Of a DNA stretch of 64,000 nucleotides, positions 55,591-64,000 are shown in pieces. The stretch comes from Lutibacter maritimus. Lineage in GTDB: Bacteria > Bacteroidota > Bacteroidia > Flavobacteriales > Flavobacteriaceae. The DNA is taken from assembly GCF_900116115.1 (NCBI RefSeq), contig NZ_FOZP01000009.1:1-64000 (forward strand), read 5' to 3'. Made by a program: the position numbers and the translations under genes. Below the pieces are notes generated by a model. The model saw only the letters and a list, made by a program, of their open reading frames with translations, did not search any database and was not told the DNA's origin. The stretch's first letter is position 1. Each line of letters begins with the position of its first letter.

Positions 55591-56990
55591 CTTTGTTTTC
55601 AAAAAAAATATCTCCTTTCGCACTTTTAGTTATTGCATTGCTGCTTTTTAGAGCTGTCTTAAATTATTCCATTCCATTAATGGATAAAACAGAGGCTCGT
55701 TATGCAGAAATTTCCAGAATAATGGCTGAAACTAACGATTTTGTAACGCCGCAAATTGACTATAATGTGCCTTTTTGGGCAAAACCACCATTATCTACTT
55801 GGTTATCAGCAATAAGTATCAAAGCTTTTGGAGAAAATGAATTTGCTGTGCGTTTTCCTTACTTAATACTAAATATTTTGGTGCTTTTATTAATTGGAAG
55901 ATATGCCAAAGAAAAAAAGTTAAATTTCTTTATTCCTGCTTTTGTTTTATTGACTATTCCAGAATTTCTCATTCACACAGGAGTTGTATCAACTGATACA
56001 GCTTTGGCATTTTGCGTTACTTTGGTGATGATATCCTTTTGGGAAGCTGTTAAAACAACCAATAATCAACTTTGGAAATACTTGTTTTTTATTGGTTTAG
56101 GATTAGGAATGTTAGCCAAAGGTCCCATTATTTTTATTTTAACTGCTCCTCCAATTTTTGTTTGGATGGTGTTTTTTAAAGAATACAAAGCAGTTTGGAA
56201 AAACTTTAATTGGTTTTTAGGAATACTTTTATTTGCAATTATTGCCGTGCCTTGGTACTACTTAGCCGAACTTAAAACTCCTGGATTTATTGATTATTTT
56301 ATTGTAGGTGAGCACTTTAAACGCTTTTTCGATTCTAGCTGGCAAGGTGACAAATACGGTTTTCCAAAATCGCAACCCATGGGAATGATTTGGTTATTTT
56401 TAATTGCATTTGCAATTCCTTGGATATTGCTTGTTATTCAAAAAGTGTGGCAAAAAAAATTAGCAATTTTAAAAGATAAATGGGTGCTTTTTTTGCTTCT
56501 GTGGTTATTGTGGACTCCTGGATTTTTTACAGTTTCAAAAAGTTTAATTCATCCATACATTATGCCTGTAATGGTGCCAATTGCTTTATTGATTACGTAT
56601 TGGTGGGAAGAATTTAAACATGTCAAACAAATTGTTTATATCTCATTAATATTCCCAGGACTTGCTTTAATATTATTTATAGGGATACAGTTTAATCCAA
56701 AATTAGAGTATTACATAAATTCAGATAAGTACTTAATTTCAAATAACACAACTAAAGAAATACCTTTGTATTGCTGGAAAATTAAAAGTTATTCTAGTCA
56801 ATTTTATTCAAAAGGTGCTGTAAAAGTAATAAAAAATGAACAAGAATTAATAAATCATTTAAATAAAGGAAATTCTTTTTTATTATTAATTTCTCATAAA
56901 CGATTCAAAAAAATGGATCCAGTTTATTTAAAATCTTTACAAGAAATTGATAAAAACAATAAAAACGGAATGTACCTATTTGAAAAATAA
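55587..56990 (+). CDS. ArnT-like integral membrane glycosyltransferase (GT83/GT39 type)
   Basis: The 467-residue protein has about 10-12 membrane helices. The N-terminal periplasmic loop reads PLMDKTEARYAEISRIMAET with the conserved Asp and Glu-Ala-Arg, then AKPPLSTWLSA, as in ArnT and PMT enzymes. It should use a polyprenyl-phosphate sugar outside the inner membrane to modify a lipid or protein. It overlaps the GT2 gene by 4 bp, so the pair supplies and uses one donor. The acceptor (lipid A or another lipid) is not known. Confidence 0.9.
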   Translation: MTLFSKKISPFALLVIALLLFRAVLNYSIPLMDKTEARYAEISRIMAETNDFVTPQIDYNVPFWAKPPLSTWLSAISIKAFGENEFAVRFPYLILNILVLLLIGRYAKEKKLNFFIPAFVLLTIPEFLIHTGVVSTDTALAFCVTLVMISFWEAVKTTNNQLWKYLFFIGLGLGMLAKGPIIFILTAPPIFVWMVFFKEYKAVWKNFNWFLGILLFAIIAVPWYYLAELKTPGFIDYFIVGEHFKRFFDSSWQGDKYGFPKSQPMGMIWLFLIAFAIPWILLVIQKVWQKKLAILKDKWVLFLLLWLLWTPGFFTVSKSLIHPYIMPVMVPIALLITYWWEEFKHVKQIVYISLIFPGLALILFIGIQFNPKLEYYINSDKYLISNNTTKEIPLYCWKIKSYSSQFYSKGAVKVIKNEQELINHLNKGNSFLLLISHKRFKKMDPVYLKSLQEIDKNNKNGMYLFEK

Positions 56991-57024
56991 TATTTCTATT
57001 TAAATAATTGATTTTAAATACATT

Positions 57025-58653
57025 ATGGCGCTTAAGATAATTGAAAAAAATCCAATTCTAGTATTATCAATCATAATAATTTTAATGTTATTGGTTCATT
57101 TAGATGTTCCAAGCGTTACAATTATGGAGGCTCGTAATTTTATTACAGCTAGAGAAATGGTACGGGATCATAATTGGCTTTTAACAACCATGAATGGCGA
57201 AGCGCGTTATGAAAAACCACCATTACCAACTTGGTTGAGTGCATTTTCGGGCTTAATTTTTGGTATAAATAGTATTTTTGCTTTAAGACTTCCTGCTGCA
57301 TTAATGGTGCTTTTTTTAGGTATATTTTTATATCTCTTATCGCTAAAATTAAACTTAACAAAACTGCATAGTTTTTACAATGCATTAATTGTAATTACAT
57401 CATTTTATGTATTTGCTATTATTAATGAAGCTCCTTGGGATATTTACACGCACGGATTTATGCTTGCAGGAATTTATTACTTATTTTTGATATTAAAAGA
57501 AAAAGTAGCTATTTGGAAAAATGTAATGCTCTCAGCTTTTTTTATAGGATTATCAATTTTAAGTAAAGGTCCAGTATCTTTATTTGCAGTGTTTTTACCT
57601 TTCTTAATTTCGTACGGAATTGCTTTTAAGTTTAAAGAAATAAAACCTAAAATTTTTCCAATAATTATTTTATTAATCCTTTCCATACTAATTGGAGGAT
57701 GGTGGTTTGTATATGTAAGATTGGCTGATCCTATAGCATTTTTAGAAATAGCATCAAAAGAAACCAGAAACTGGGCAAGTTACAATGTAAAACCTTTTTA
57801 TTATTACTGGAGCTTTTTTACTCAATCTGGCATCTGGACAATTCCTGCGCTAATAAGCATCCTTTATCCGTTTATGATAAAAAGAATTGAAAACAAAAAA
57901 ATATATAAATTTTCATTTTGGTGGGTACTTATTGCAATTATCTTATTATCCATAATTCCTGAAAAAAAACCAAGATATTTAATGCCTGTGTTAATTCCAT
58001 TGGCAATTAATATTGGAATTTATATTAATTATATAATTCAAAATTTTAAAAAATCAACATCAAAAAAAGAGACTTTTCCTGTATATTTTAATTTTGGATT
58101 GATTAGTTTTATTGCATTTTCTTTACCAATTGTACTAATAATTATACTTAAAACTGATATAAAAAATCATCTATTTAATTTTATAACATTAACCATAGTT
58201 TGCGTTTTAATTGGTATAAATATTATAAAATATTTAAGAAATAAAAATATTAAGGTTGTATTTTATTTGGTAGTTTTATTTATGATTTCGGCTTTAGGTT
58301 TAGGATTGCCAATTTCACAAAGTTTGAATAAAAATTTAGCATATAAATCTATAAATTCATTGCATTTAATTGAAGGCACAAATTCCATTAGAACCTATTC
58401 AATTGGTGAAATTACGCCAGAATTATTATGGGATTATAATGGTATATTAAAAAATATTTACAAGAACGAACAACTTTTTTTACCAAACGAAACAAACTTT
58501 GGTCTTTTAATTATGAATGAAGATGTTCCTAAAATTACTTCTAAATTAAGCGCTCAATATAATTTAGAATTAAAAGAAACCTATAATTTAAATGAAGGTT
58601 CTAAAATGAAAGAAAGATTAATCAGACAATTTTATTTAATATCAAAAAAATAG
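57025..58653 (+). CDS. Second ArnT-like membrane glycosyltransferase
   Basis: The 542-residue protein has the same fold: VTIMEARNFITAREMVRD, EKPPLPTWLSAFS, then multiple helices and a periplasmic C-terminal domain. The catalytic Asp of the first loop is replaced by a Met-Glu-Ala-Arg block (IMEAR), a small change. It follows the first copy by 34 bp and is only distantly similar to it, so the duplication is old or the genes were brought together. The target is unknown. Confidence 0.88.
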   Translation: MALKIIEKNPILVLSIIIILMLLVHLDVPSVTIMEARNFITAREMVRDHNWLLTTMNGEARYEKPPLPTWLSAFSGLIFGINSIFALRLPAALMVLFLGIFLYLLSLKLNLTKLHSFYNALIVITSFYVFAIINEAPWDIYTHGFMLAGIYYLFLILKEKVAIWKNVMLSAFFIGLSILSKGPVSLFAVFLPFLISYGIAFKFKEIKPKIFPIIILLILSILIGGWWFVYVRLADPIAFLEIASKETRNWASYNVKPFYYYWSFFTQSGIWTIPALISILYPFMIKRIENKKIYKFSFWWVLIAIILLSIIPEKKPRYLMPVLIPLAINIGIYINYIIQNFKKSTSKKETFPVYFNFGLISFIAFSLPIVLIIILKTDIKNHLFNFITLTIVCVLIGINIIKYLRNKNIKVVFYLVVLFMISALGLGLPISQSLNKNLAYKSINSLHLIEGTNSIRTYSIGEITPELLWDYNGILKNIYKNEQLFLPNETNFGLLIMNEDVPKITSKLSAQYNLELKETYNLNEGSKMKERLIRQFYLISKK

Positions 58654-58665
58654 TACTTTTAACCA

Positions 58666-59334
58666 ATGAAAAATTTAACAACTTTAGATAAAATAGCTTA
58701 TTCTTTTTTAATTATCATATTTGGATTAGGCATCTATTTTGCCAATACCGATTTAACGTATTTTGATGAAGTTTACACTGTTGAAGACGGTTTTGTAGAA
58801 AATGGTTCTGCCATCTTTTTATTTATTTCAAGTATGCTATTATTGTATCGTTTTTTTAAATTGTACAAGTATAAAAAAACACTTTGGAAAGTTGGGATTT
58901 TAGCAATGTCAGTTTTATTTTTCTTTGGTGCAGGAGAAGAAATTTCTTGGGGACAACGTATTTTTGATGTACAATCATCAGAATATTTTTTACAAAATAA
59001 TGCCCAAGGTGAAACCAATTTGCACAACATGGTTGTTGATGGAAAAAAGGTGAATAAAATTATTTTCAGTCAGCTACTAACGGTTGTTTTGGTACTATAT
59101 TTAATAGTAACTCCTTTTTTATATAGAAAATTTGAATGGGTAAAAAATTTAGCAAACATATTTGCGGTTCCAATTGTAAAATGGCATTATACCATCGCTT
59201 TTTTGGTTGGCACTGCTTTATTAGTTTTTATAAGTTCTAATAGAAAATGGGAAATTTACGAGCTTTCTTTTAGTGTAATATTTCTATTGATTTTTATGAG
59301 CCCGTTAAATAAAGGTATTTATACTAAGCAATAA
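58666..59334 (+). CDS. Six-helix membrane protein with GEEISWGQR motif, unknown function
   Basis: The 222-residue protein has about six membrane helices and two striking conserved-looking blocks: FFGAGEEISWGQRIFDVQSS between helices, and GETNLHNMVVDGKK. The double Glu and Arg and a His-Asn pair resemble an active or metal site, but spacing (EExxxxxR) does not fit CAAX/CPBP proteases (EExxxR). It lies 12 bp after the second ArnT-like gene, so it belongs to the glycosylation cluster. Its stop overlaps the convergent PAP2 gene by 11 bp. Confidence 0.7.
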   Translation: MKNLTTLDKIAYSFLIIIFGLGIYFANTDLTYFDEVYTVEDGFVENGSAIFLFISSMLLLYRFFKLYKYKKTLWKVGILAMSVLFFFGAGEEISWGQRIFDVQSSEYFLQNNAQGETNLHNMVVDGKKVNKIIFSQLLTVVLVLYLIVTPFLYRKFEWVKNLANIFAVPIVKWHYTIAFLVGTALLVFISSNRKWEIYELSFSVIFLLIFMSPLNKGIYTKQ

Positions 59335-59893
59335 ATTTATTAGAAAAGGCTGTAAATAATTTATAAAACAACAGTCCATAAACTATTCCAAAAAACATTC
59401 CTGTTAAAATATCTAACGGAAAGTGTACACCAATATAAATTCTGCTATAACCTACTAAAATAGCCCAAATAAATAATAAGTAAACAATAAATTTACTTTT
59501 AAATTTTAGGGCTAAACTAAAAAATACAACAATTGCCATAGAATTTGCTGCGTGAGCTGAAAAATAAGAGTACAACCCTCCACATCTATTTCCTACTAAC
59601 CGACATAAATTAGCAATTTCATCAGTATGGCAAGGTCTTAAACGTTTAAAACTAGTTTTAAATAAGTTACTTGTTTGGTCTGATACAAGTATTAATGTTG
59701 CTATAAATAACACTAAAACCATCGTTTTTTTTAAGCCGAATTGCTTGTAAGTAATATAAAGTAACACTAAATATAATGGGATAGCAGTAAACTTATTTGT
59801 TAAAATAAGCCAAAAGCTATCCCAGTGTATGGTTCCTAAATTATTTAGGTATAAAAATAATGCAATGTCTTTTTCAATTAATGAATCTATCAT
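59324..59893 (-). CDS. PAP2-family membrane phosphatase
   Basis: The 189-residue protein has five or six helices and the PAP2 motifs KTSFKRLRPCH (KxxxxxxRP), YFSAHAANSMA (PSGH-like, with SAH) and SRIYIGVHFPLD (SRxxxxxHxxxD). It should remove phosphate from a lipid phosphate at the outer face of the inner membrane, for example undecaprenyl diphosphate or lipid A. It is convergent with the glycosylation cluster, which would release polyprenyl phosphate for it to recycle, though the link is inferred. Confidence 0.92.
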   Translation of the reverse strand: MIDSLIEKDIALFLYLNNLGTIHWDSFWLILTNKFTAIPLYLVLLYITYKQFGLKKTMVLVLFIATLILVSDQTSNLFKTSFKRLRPCHTDEIANLCRLVGNRCGGLYSYFSAHAANSMAIVVFFSLALKFKSKFIVYLLFIWAILVGYSRIYIGVHFPLDILTGMFFGIVYGLLFYKLFTAFSNKFIA

Positions 59894-59928
59894 TGGTATT
59901 ATTTTTATGTATTATTTAATAATTAGTT

Positions 59929-61032
59929 TTATTCAATTTCTACCAATTCAACTTCAAAAATTAAATCGGTATTTGGTGGAATAACACCACCAGCACCTTG
60001 AGCTCCATAACCCAAATGCGAAGGAATATATAGTAAAGCTTTATCACCAACTTTTAATTCTTGTAAACCTTCTTTAAAGCCTGGAATTAAACGAGCATCA
60101 GGTCCATAAATGGTTGAAAATGGTGTGTAACCATTTTGATTATCGCGTTCTTGATCAAAAATTTCATAAGCAATTGCAATATCTTTATAACTGGTATCAA
60201 ATAATCTACCATCTGAAAAGTATCCTGCATAATTTACTTTAACCTTTTGACCTACTTTAGGCTTTTCTCCATTTACAGTTTCAAAAATTGCAACTTTTAA
60301 ACCTGAATGAAGTTCAACAGCTTTTTCTTTATATTTGCTAAATTTAGTAACTGTTTCAGTTACTACTTTTTGAATACGAGCTTCTTTCTTTTTTACTTCT
60401 TTAGCATGCTCTTCATAAAAATTTGCAAATTCCTTTACAGCATTAAATCTTTTTGCAGCTTTTCCAACTCTTATAATTTGAACTTTATAAATAGTATCAT
60501 ATTGTACAATTGAATCAACCACATCTTGCCCTTTAAGTACATTTCCAAAAACAGTATGTTTTCCATCAAGCCAAGGAGTATCTTTATGAGTTATAAAAAA
60601 CTGACTTCCATTAGCGTTAGGTCCAGAATTTGCCATAGACAAGATACCCGCTTTATCATGTTTTAACAATAAATTACCTAAACTATCTTTTGGAAATTCA
60701 TCTATAAATTTATAGCCAGGATCTCCTAAACCTGTTCCAAGAGGATCACCTCCTTGAATCATAAAATTATTAAGAACTCTATGGAAAATTAATCCATTAT
60801 AATAAGGCCTACCCTTTAAAGAATCTACAACATATTTATTAGTTCCTTCAGCTAAAGAAACGAAATTTGCTACCGTAATAGGTGTTTTATCAAATTCCAA
60901 TTTTAACAATATGGCGCCTTTATTTGTTTCCATATTTGCATATAATCCATCTGCCAAATCTGTATATTTGGCTGGCTTACAAGAAAATATCATAAAAGAT
61001 ATTGCTAAAATTAAAATTTGATGTATTCTCAT
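59929..61032 (-). CDS. Peptidyl-prolyl isomerase fusion: cyclophilin plus FKBP domains, lipoprotein
   Basis: The 367-residue lipoprotein (lipobox IFSC) joins two unrelated PPIase folds: a cyclophilin domain at about 30-195 (FHRVLNNFMIQGGDPLGTG, MANSGPNANGSQFFIT, LDGKHTVFGNVL) and, after a coiled coil, an FKBP domain at about 240-367 (VKVNYAGYFSDGRLFDTSY, GFKEGLQELKVGDKALLYIP). Both keep the core residues, so both should isomerise prolyl bonds in the periplasm. It lies 37 bp after the next FKBP gene, as the last gene of a four-gene operon. Confidence 0.93.
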   Translation of the reverse strand: MRIHQILILAISFMIFSCKPAKYTDLADGLYANMETNKGAILLKLEFDKTPITVANFVSLAEGTNKYVVDSLKGRPYYNGLIFHRVLNNFMIQGGDPLGTGLGDPGYKFIDEFPKDSLGNLLLKHDKAGILSMANSGPNANGSQFFITHKDTPWLDGKHTVFGNVLKGQDVVDSIVQYDTIYKVQIIRVGKAAKRFNAVKEFANFYEEHAKEVKKKEARIQKVVTETVTKFSKYKEKAVELHSGLKVAIFETVNGEKPKVGQKVKVNYAGYFSDGRLFDTSYKDIAIAYEIFDQERDNQNGYTPFSTIYGPDARLIPGFKEGLQELKVGDKALLYIPSHLGYGAQGAGGVIPPNTDLIFEVELVEIE

Positions 61033-61069
61033 AGTTAAGTTACTTTTTATAAAACTAATATTTTTTTTA

Positions 61070-61798
61070 TTATTTTACAATTTCTAATAATTCAACTTCA
61101 AAAATTAAAGGCATAAAAGGTTTTATAGCTCCACCTTGACGAGGAAATGCTCCGTATGCTAAATCTTGAGGAATGAAAAATTTGTATTTTGAACCTACTG
61201 ACATTAACTGTAAACCTTCTGTCCAACCTTTAATTACTTGGTTCACACCAAATTCAGCTGGTTCGCCTCTTTCAACTGAGCTATCAAAAACAGTTCCATC
61301 AATTAATGTACCATGGTAATGTACTTTTACTCTTGAAGTTTCTGTTGGTTTTTCTCCTGACCCTTCATTTAATACAATATATTGCAAACCGCTATCTGTA
61401 GTTTGTACACCTTCAGCAGTTTTATTTGTTTCCATAAATTTTTCTCCTTCAGCTTTTACATCAGCAAATTCAGCTTCAACTTTTTTAGTAGCTTCTTCTT
61501 GTTGCTTTTTCATTGCTTCTTCTTGTCTTTTTTGGAAAAATTTATTTAATACCACATTAATTACTTCAGGATTAATTTTCATGTCTGTAGAATCAACTCC
61601 ATTATGGAATCCTTGAACAAAAAGTTCTTTATTTATGTCTTCAAAATTTGCTTTTACTTTAGTTCCCATATCTAAACCTAAAGCATAACTCACTGAATCT
61701 AACTCTGTTTCTAAGGCTTTTTTGGTAACACCTTGACCATTACAAGATACTAATGAAATTATAGTACCACATACAAATAATAATTTAATTACTTTCAT
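61070..61798 (-). CDS. FKBP-type peptidyl-prolyl isomerase, FkpA/Mip-like lipoprotein
   Basis: The 242-residue lipoprotein (lipobox LVSC) has a helical N-terminal dimerisation domain (DSVSYALGLDMGTKVKANFE), a Glu/Lys-rich coiled coil and an FKBP domain at about 135-242 (VKVHYHGTLIDGTVFDSSVE, GWTEGLQLMSVGSKYKFFIP). This is the Mip/FkpA layout. It helps fold exported proteins. It overlaps gldI by 14 bp, so they are coupled. Confidence 0.94.
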   Translation of the reverse strand: MKVIKLLFVCGTIISLVSCNGQGVTKKALETELDSVSYALGLDMGTKVKANFEDINKELFVQGFHNGVDSTDMKINPEVINVVLNKFFQKRQEEAMKKQQEEATKKVEAEFADVKAEGEKFMETNKTAEGVQTTDSGLQYIVLNEGSGEKPTETSRVKVHYHGTLIDGTVFDSSVERGEPAEFGVNQVIKGWTEGLQLMSVGSKYKFFIPQDLAYGAFPRQGGAIKPFMPLIFEVELLEIVK

Positions 61799-62330
61799 TT
61801 TGTTTATTTATTTTAATTAATTGAACTTTATATATTAACGGTTGATTAATATCAATTTTATGATGATCACCCAAGTAACCATACATTTTATATGAAGGAA
61901 ATAAAAACGTAAAATTATCACCTTCATTCATCATTTTTAATCCATCTCTTAAACCTTCTATAATCTCTTGTTTATCTACAACATAATTTCGAATACCAAT
62001 CTCATCTTTTCCATAAATTTTAGAATGATTGATATCAAAAACTTCATAGGTATAAATTACTTTATCTTCTTCTTTTGGAAAATATGTGTGATTGCTTTTT
62101 GAATTAATTTTGTACCAAAATCCATTTGAAGACGCATTGTAAGTACTTAAAGAATCTAACGCTATTAATTGTAATAATGCAGTTTCTTCCTTTTTAATTA
62201 ACACTTTATTTAATGAAACAGATTCTTCCATTAATGTGCCTGTTTTTTTACTTATTGGCTTTCGAGGTATTGGATTTGAGCAAGAAAGTAAAAAAAATGC
62301 TATAAGAGTGAAACAAATATTATTCTTCAT
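61785..62330 (-). CDS. gldI: Gliding-motility-associated peptidyl-prolyl isomerase GldI
   Basis: The 181-residue lipoprotein (lipobox LLSC) has an N-terminal segment and a divergent FKBP domain (DKVIYTYEVFDINHSKIYGK, GLRDGLKMMNEGDNFTFLFP). Length, lipobox and neighbours fit GldI, a lipoprotein needed for gliding motility in Flavobacterium johnsoniae. Its active-site residues differ from classical FKBPs. It overlaps nrnA upstream by 11 bp and the FkpA-like gene downstream by 14 bp, so all are one transcript. Its presence does not prove motility. Confidence 0.85.
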   Translation of the reverse strand: MKNNICFTLIAFFLLSCSNPIPRKPISKKTGTLMEESVSLNKVLIKKEETALLQLIALDSLSTYNASSNGFWYKINSKSNHTYFPKEEDKVIYTYEVFDINHSKIYGKDEIGIRNYVVDKQEIIEGLRDGLKMMNEGDNFTFLFPSYKMYGYLGDHHKIDINQPLIYKVQLIKINKQNESN

Positions 62331-63351
62331 ATGAATTTAATAACTCATTTTTATATGATGGAATTATTCTTAAAAATTTTGAGATAGTTGCATCTAAAGA
62401 AATCATTTCTTTGCCGCCCGCAGCATTGTCATGACCACCTCCATTAAAGTGTTCACGTGCAAATTTATTTACTGAAAACGTTCCTTTTGATCTAAATGAT
62501 ATTTTTATAATTTTCTGATCAACATCTTCAATAAAAATAGCAGCAAATATAATGCCCTTTAATGATAAAGCATAATTTACAACTCCTTCGGTATCTCCTT
62601 TTTGATAATTAAATTCGTCTAAATCTGCTTGTGTTAATGGTATATAGGCTGTTTTTAAACTTTCAATAACTACCATATTACTTAATGCCCTACCTAATAA
62701 TTGTAATCTTCCATACGAATTTGTATCATATACATTATTGTGGGCTTTTGCATTTTTAGCTCCTCTATCAATTAAATCTGCAATAATTCTGTGTGTTGTA
62801 CTTGTAGTTGATGGAAATCTAAACGAACCTGTGTCCGTCATAATTCCAGTATACAAGCAAGTTGCAATATCTTCATTAATTACATCTAGTTCATCTAACT
62901 TATCAATAAACTGGTACACCATTTGACACGTAGAACATATTGAAACATCCGAATATAAATACTTTGCAATAGTATCTGGCTGTTGGTGATGATCAATCAT
63001 AATAAAAGTACCAACAAACTGTTCTAAAGTGTTTTGCATATCATCTCCTACTCTATGCAACGCATTAAAATCTAATAAAAAAATAATATTTGCAGTATCA
63101 ATAGCATTTTTAGATTGCCTATTTTGCATATCAAATTTATAGGCATTTTTAGAGCCTGGTAACCATTTTAAAAAATCTGGATAATCATTTGGTGATACAA
63201 CAGTAACATTATGATTTTTTAAATTTAAAAAATGATACATAGCCAAACTAGCTCCCATAGCGTCTCCATCAGGGTTTTTATGCGGTACTATCACAACATT
63301 TTGAGGAACAGAGAGTAACTCTTTTATTTCCTTTATTTCACTTCTTTTCAT
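62320..63351 (-). CDS. nrnA: Bifunctional oligoribonuclease / PAP phosphatase NrnA-like (DHH family)
   Basis: The 343-residue protein has the DHH motifs: VIVPHKNPDGDAMGASLAMY (HxNPDxDxxGS-like), LLDFNALHRVG, IMIDHHQQPD and the DHHA1 end FNGGGHDNAAGGK. It should degrade nano-RNAs and dephosphorylate pAp in the cytosol. It heads the operon nrnA-gldI-FkpA-cyclophilin/FKBP. It is divergent from ndk, an arrangement known from other Flavobacteriia. Confidence 0.94.
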   Translation of the reverse strand: MKRSEIKEIKELLSVPQNVVIVPHKNPDGDAMGASLAMYHFLNLKNHNVTVVSPNDYPDFLKWLPGSKNAYKFDMQNRQSKNAIDTANIIFLLDFNALHRVGDDMQNTLEQFVGTFIMIDHHQQPDTIAKYLYSDVSICSTCQMVYQFIDKLDELDVINEDIATCLYTGIMTDTGSFRFPSTTSTTHRIIADLIDRGAKNAKAHNNVYDTNSYGRLQLLGRALSNMVVIESLKTAYIPLTQADLDEFNYQKGDTEGVVNYALSLKGIIFAAIFIEDVDQKIIKISFRSKGTFSVNKFAREHFNGGGHDNAAGGKEMISLDATISKFLRIIPSYKNELLNSYEE

Positions 63352-63508
63352 AAGGTGCGAATATACATAATTGTTTACAAACCTAATAATAGCATAAACA
63401 ATTATTAATGCATAATTAAAAGTACAAAATTAGCTTATTATTTAAAACTTTAAATATGCTGATACTCATAATTTTAGTTTACTAAATAGCAATTTTAAGA
63501 TAAAAGTT

Positions 63509-63516
63509 TATATTTG
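63509..63516 (+). promoter_or_regulatory. -7 box of the ndk promoter
   Basis: TATATTTG matches TAnnTTTG exactly, 30 bp before the ATG at 63547. It overlaps the TTG at 63514, which is therefore not the start codon. No clear -33 TTG is seen. Confidence 0.55.
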
Positions 63517-63546
63517 TCCAAAATTAAAAATCATAAGAATTATAAA

Positions 63547-63966
63547 ATGATAACAAACAAAACGTTTACAATGCTTAAACCTGACACGCTTGAAAAGGGT
63601 TATGTAGGTCCAATTATTGAAAAAATAACTGCTGCTGGTTTTAAAATTATTGCTATGAAAATGGTACGCTTATCTAGAGCTGATGCTAGAGATTTTTATG
63701 CCATTCATAAAGAAAAGCCTTTTTTTGATGAATTGGTTGAATTTATGGTTCGTGGACCAATTGTAGTAGCAATTTTAGAAAAAGAAAATGCTGTAGAAGA
63801 TTTTAGAGCCTTAATTGGTGCAACAAATCCTGCAGAAGCTGCCGAAGGTACTATTAGAAAATTATTTGCTGATTCAATTTCAGAAAATGCTATTCACGGA
63901 TCAGATAGCGATGAAAATGCTGTAATTGAAGGAAGTTATCATTTTGCTGGACGAGAAGTTTTTTAG
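63547..63966 (+). CDS. ndk: Nucleoside diphosphate kinase
   Basis: From ATG 63547 the product has 139 residues, the usual length. It has [50 protein letters not shown] and the catalytic histidine in [12 protein letters not shown]. It equalises nucleoside triphosphate pools by phosphate transfer. The longer frame from 63514 would begin inside the promoter and is rejected. The window ends 34 bp later in what looks like the start of a terminator hairpin. Confidence 0.97.
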   Translation: MITNKTFTMLKPDTLEKGYVGPIIEKITAAGFKIIAMKMVRLSRADARDFYAIHKEKPFFDELVEFMVRGPIVVAILEKENAVEDFRALIGATNPAEAAEGTIRKLFADSISENAIHGSDSDENAVIEGSYHFAGREVF

Positions 63967-64000
63967 CATTCATATAACAATAAAAAATCCGCTTTTCAGC

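Noticed and set aside
58900-59000. CAAX/CPBP protease motif in the six-helix protein
   Set aside because: The residues are EExxxxxR, not EExxxR, and the later motifs of the family are missing.
63514-63546. TTG start for ndk
   Set aside because: It lies inside the -7 promoter box; the ATG at 63547 gives the family-typical N-terminus.
1-64000. CRISPR arrays, prophage, integrase-bounded island, rRNA operon
   Set aside because: I saw no regularly spaced repeats, phage genes, integrase or rRNA sequence anywhere in the window.

Overview
The window is very AT-rich and chromosomal, and points to a member of the Flavobacteriaceae (Bacteroidota). The signs are a gliding-motility PPIase (GldI), lipoproteins with Bacteroidota-type lipoboxes, TPR-bearing histidine kinases, promoters of the Bacteroidota form (TTG, about 19 nt, TAnnTTTG) in front of tRNA-Gly and pepE, almost no Shine-Dalgarno sequences, and LolA/LptFG/RibB/FtsK in one cluster. 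I cannot name the genus.

Layout. 1-13.2 kb is an accessory, rearranged region. It opens with the 3' end of an IS3-family insertion sequence. Next come a leader with competing inverted repeats, a 55-residue lipoprotein and an intact TPR sensor kinase. The rest holds XRE regulators with membrane partners, a truncated antiporter, a beta-lactamase-like serine hydrolase, a cold-shock protein, an orphan IS end, an esterase, an old yellow enzyme, a PEGA lipoprotein and an orphan response regulator. Upstream of that regulator lies a frameshifted remnant of the C-terminus of the same kinase family. From 13.2 kb to the end the window is mostly core genome. 13.2-25.7 kb: apt, a sodium/solute symporter and a signalling block (multi-PAS kinase, single-domain receiver, hybrid kinase, TPR kinase). 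25.8-30.2 kb: three GNATs, tRNA-Gly, rhomboid protease, an OB-fold lipoprotein and ung. 30.2-35.5 kb: MutS2-like ATPase, an OmpA-like protein with an HhH partner, and a MATE exporter. 35.7-42.2 kb: tpx, dgkA, ftsK, lolA, an LptF/LptG permease and ribB. 42.2-50.5 kb: DUF4369 lipoprotein, pepE, two tandem carboxypeptidase-regulatory-like proteins, a DUF6702-like protein and two tandem M1 metallopeptidases. 50.5-53.1 kb: lgt, yidD, cysS. 53.4-59.9 kb: a lipid-linked glycosylation cluster. 59.9-64 kb: three PPIases including GldI, then nrnA and ndk.

Most notable points. (1) The kinase remnant and the intact kinase are inverted copies around a 10-kb block. Flipping that block would put the orphan response regulator directly behind the intact kinase at native spacing, so a kinase-regulator operon was probably split by an inversion. 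(2) The cluster at 53.4-59.3 kb encodes two polyprenyl-phosphate glycosyltransferases, two ArnT-like transferases, an uncharacterised membrane protein and a protein made of two tandem LAB_N domains. It looks like a self-contained pathway for moving sugars onto envelope lipids, with the LAB_N tandem as a candidate flippase. (3) 28.58-28.70 kb carries a sigma-54-like promoter, a strong hairpin and a terminator, a possible small RNA. All functional statements are read from sequence by eye; no database search was run.
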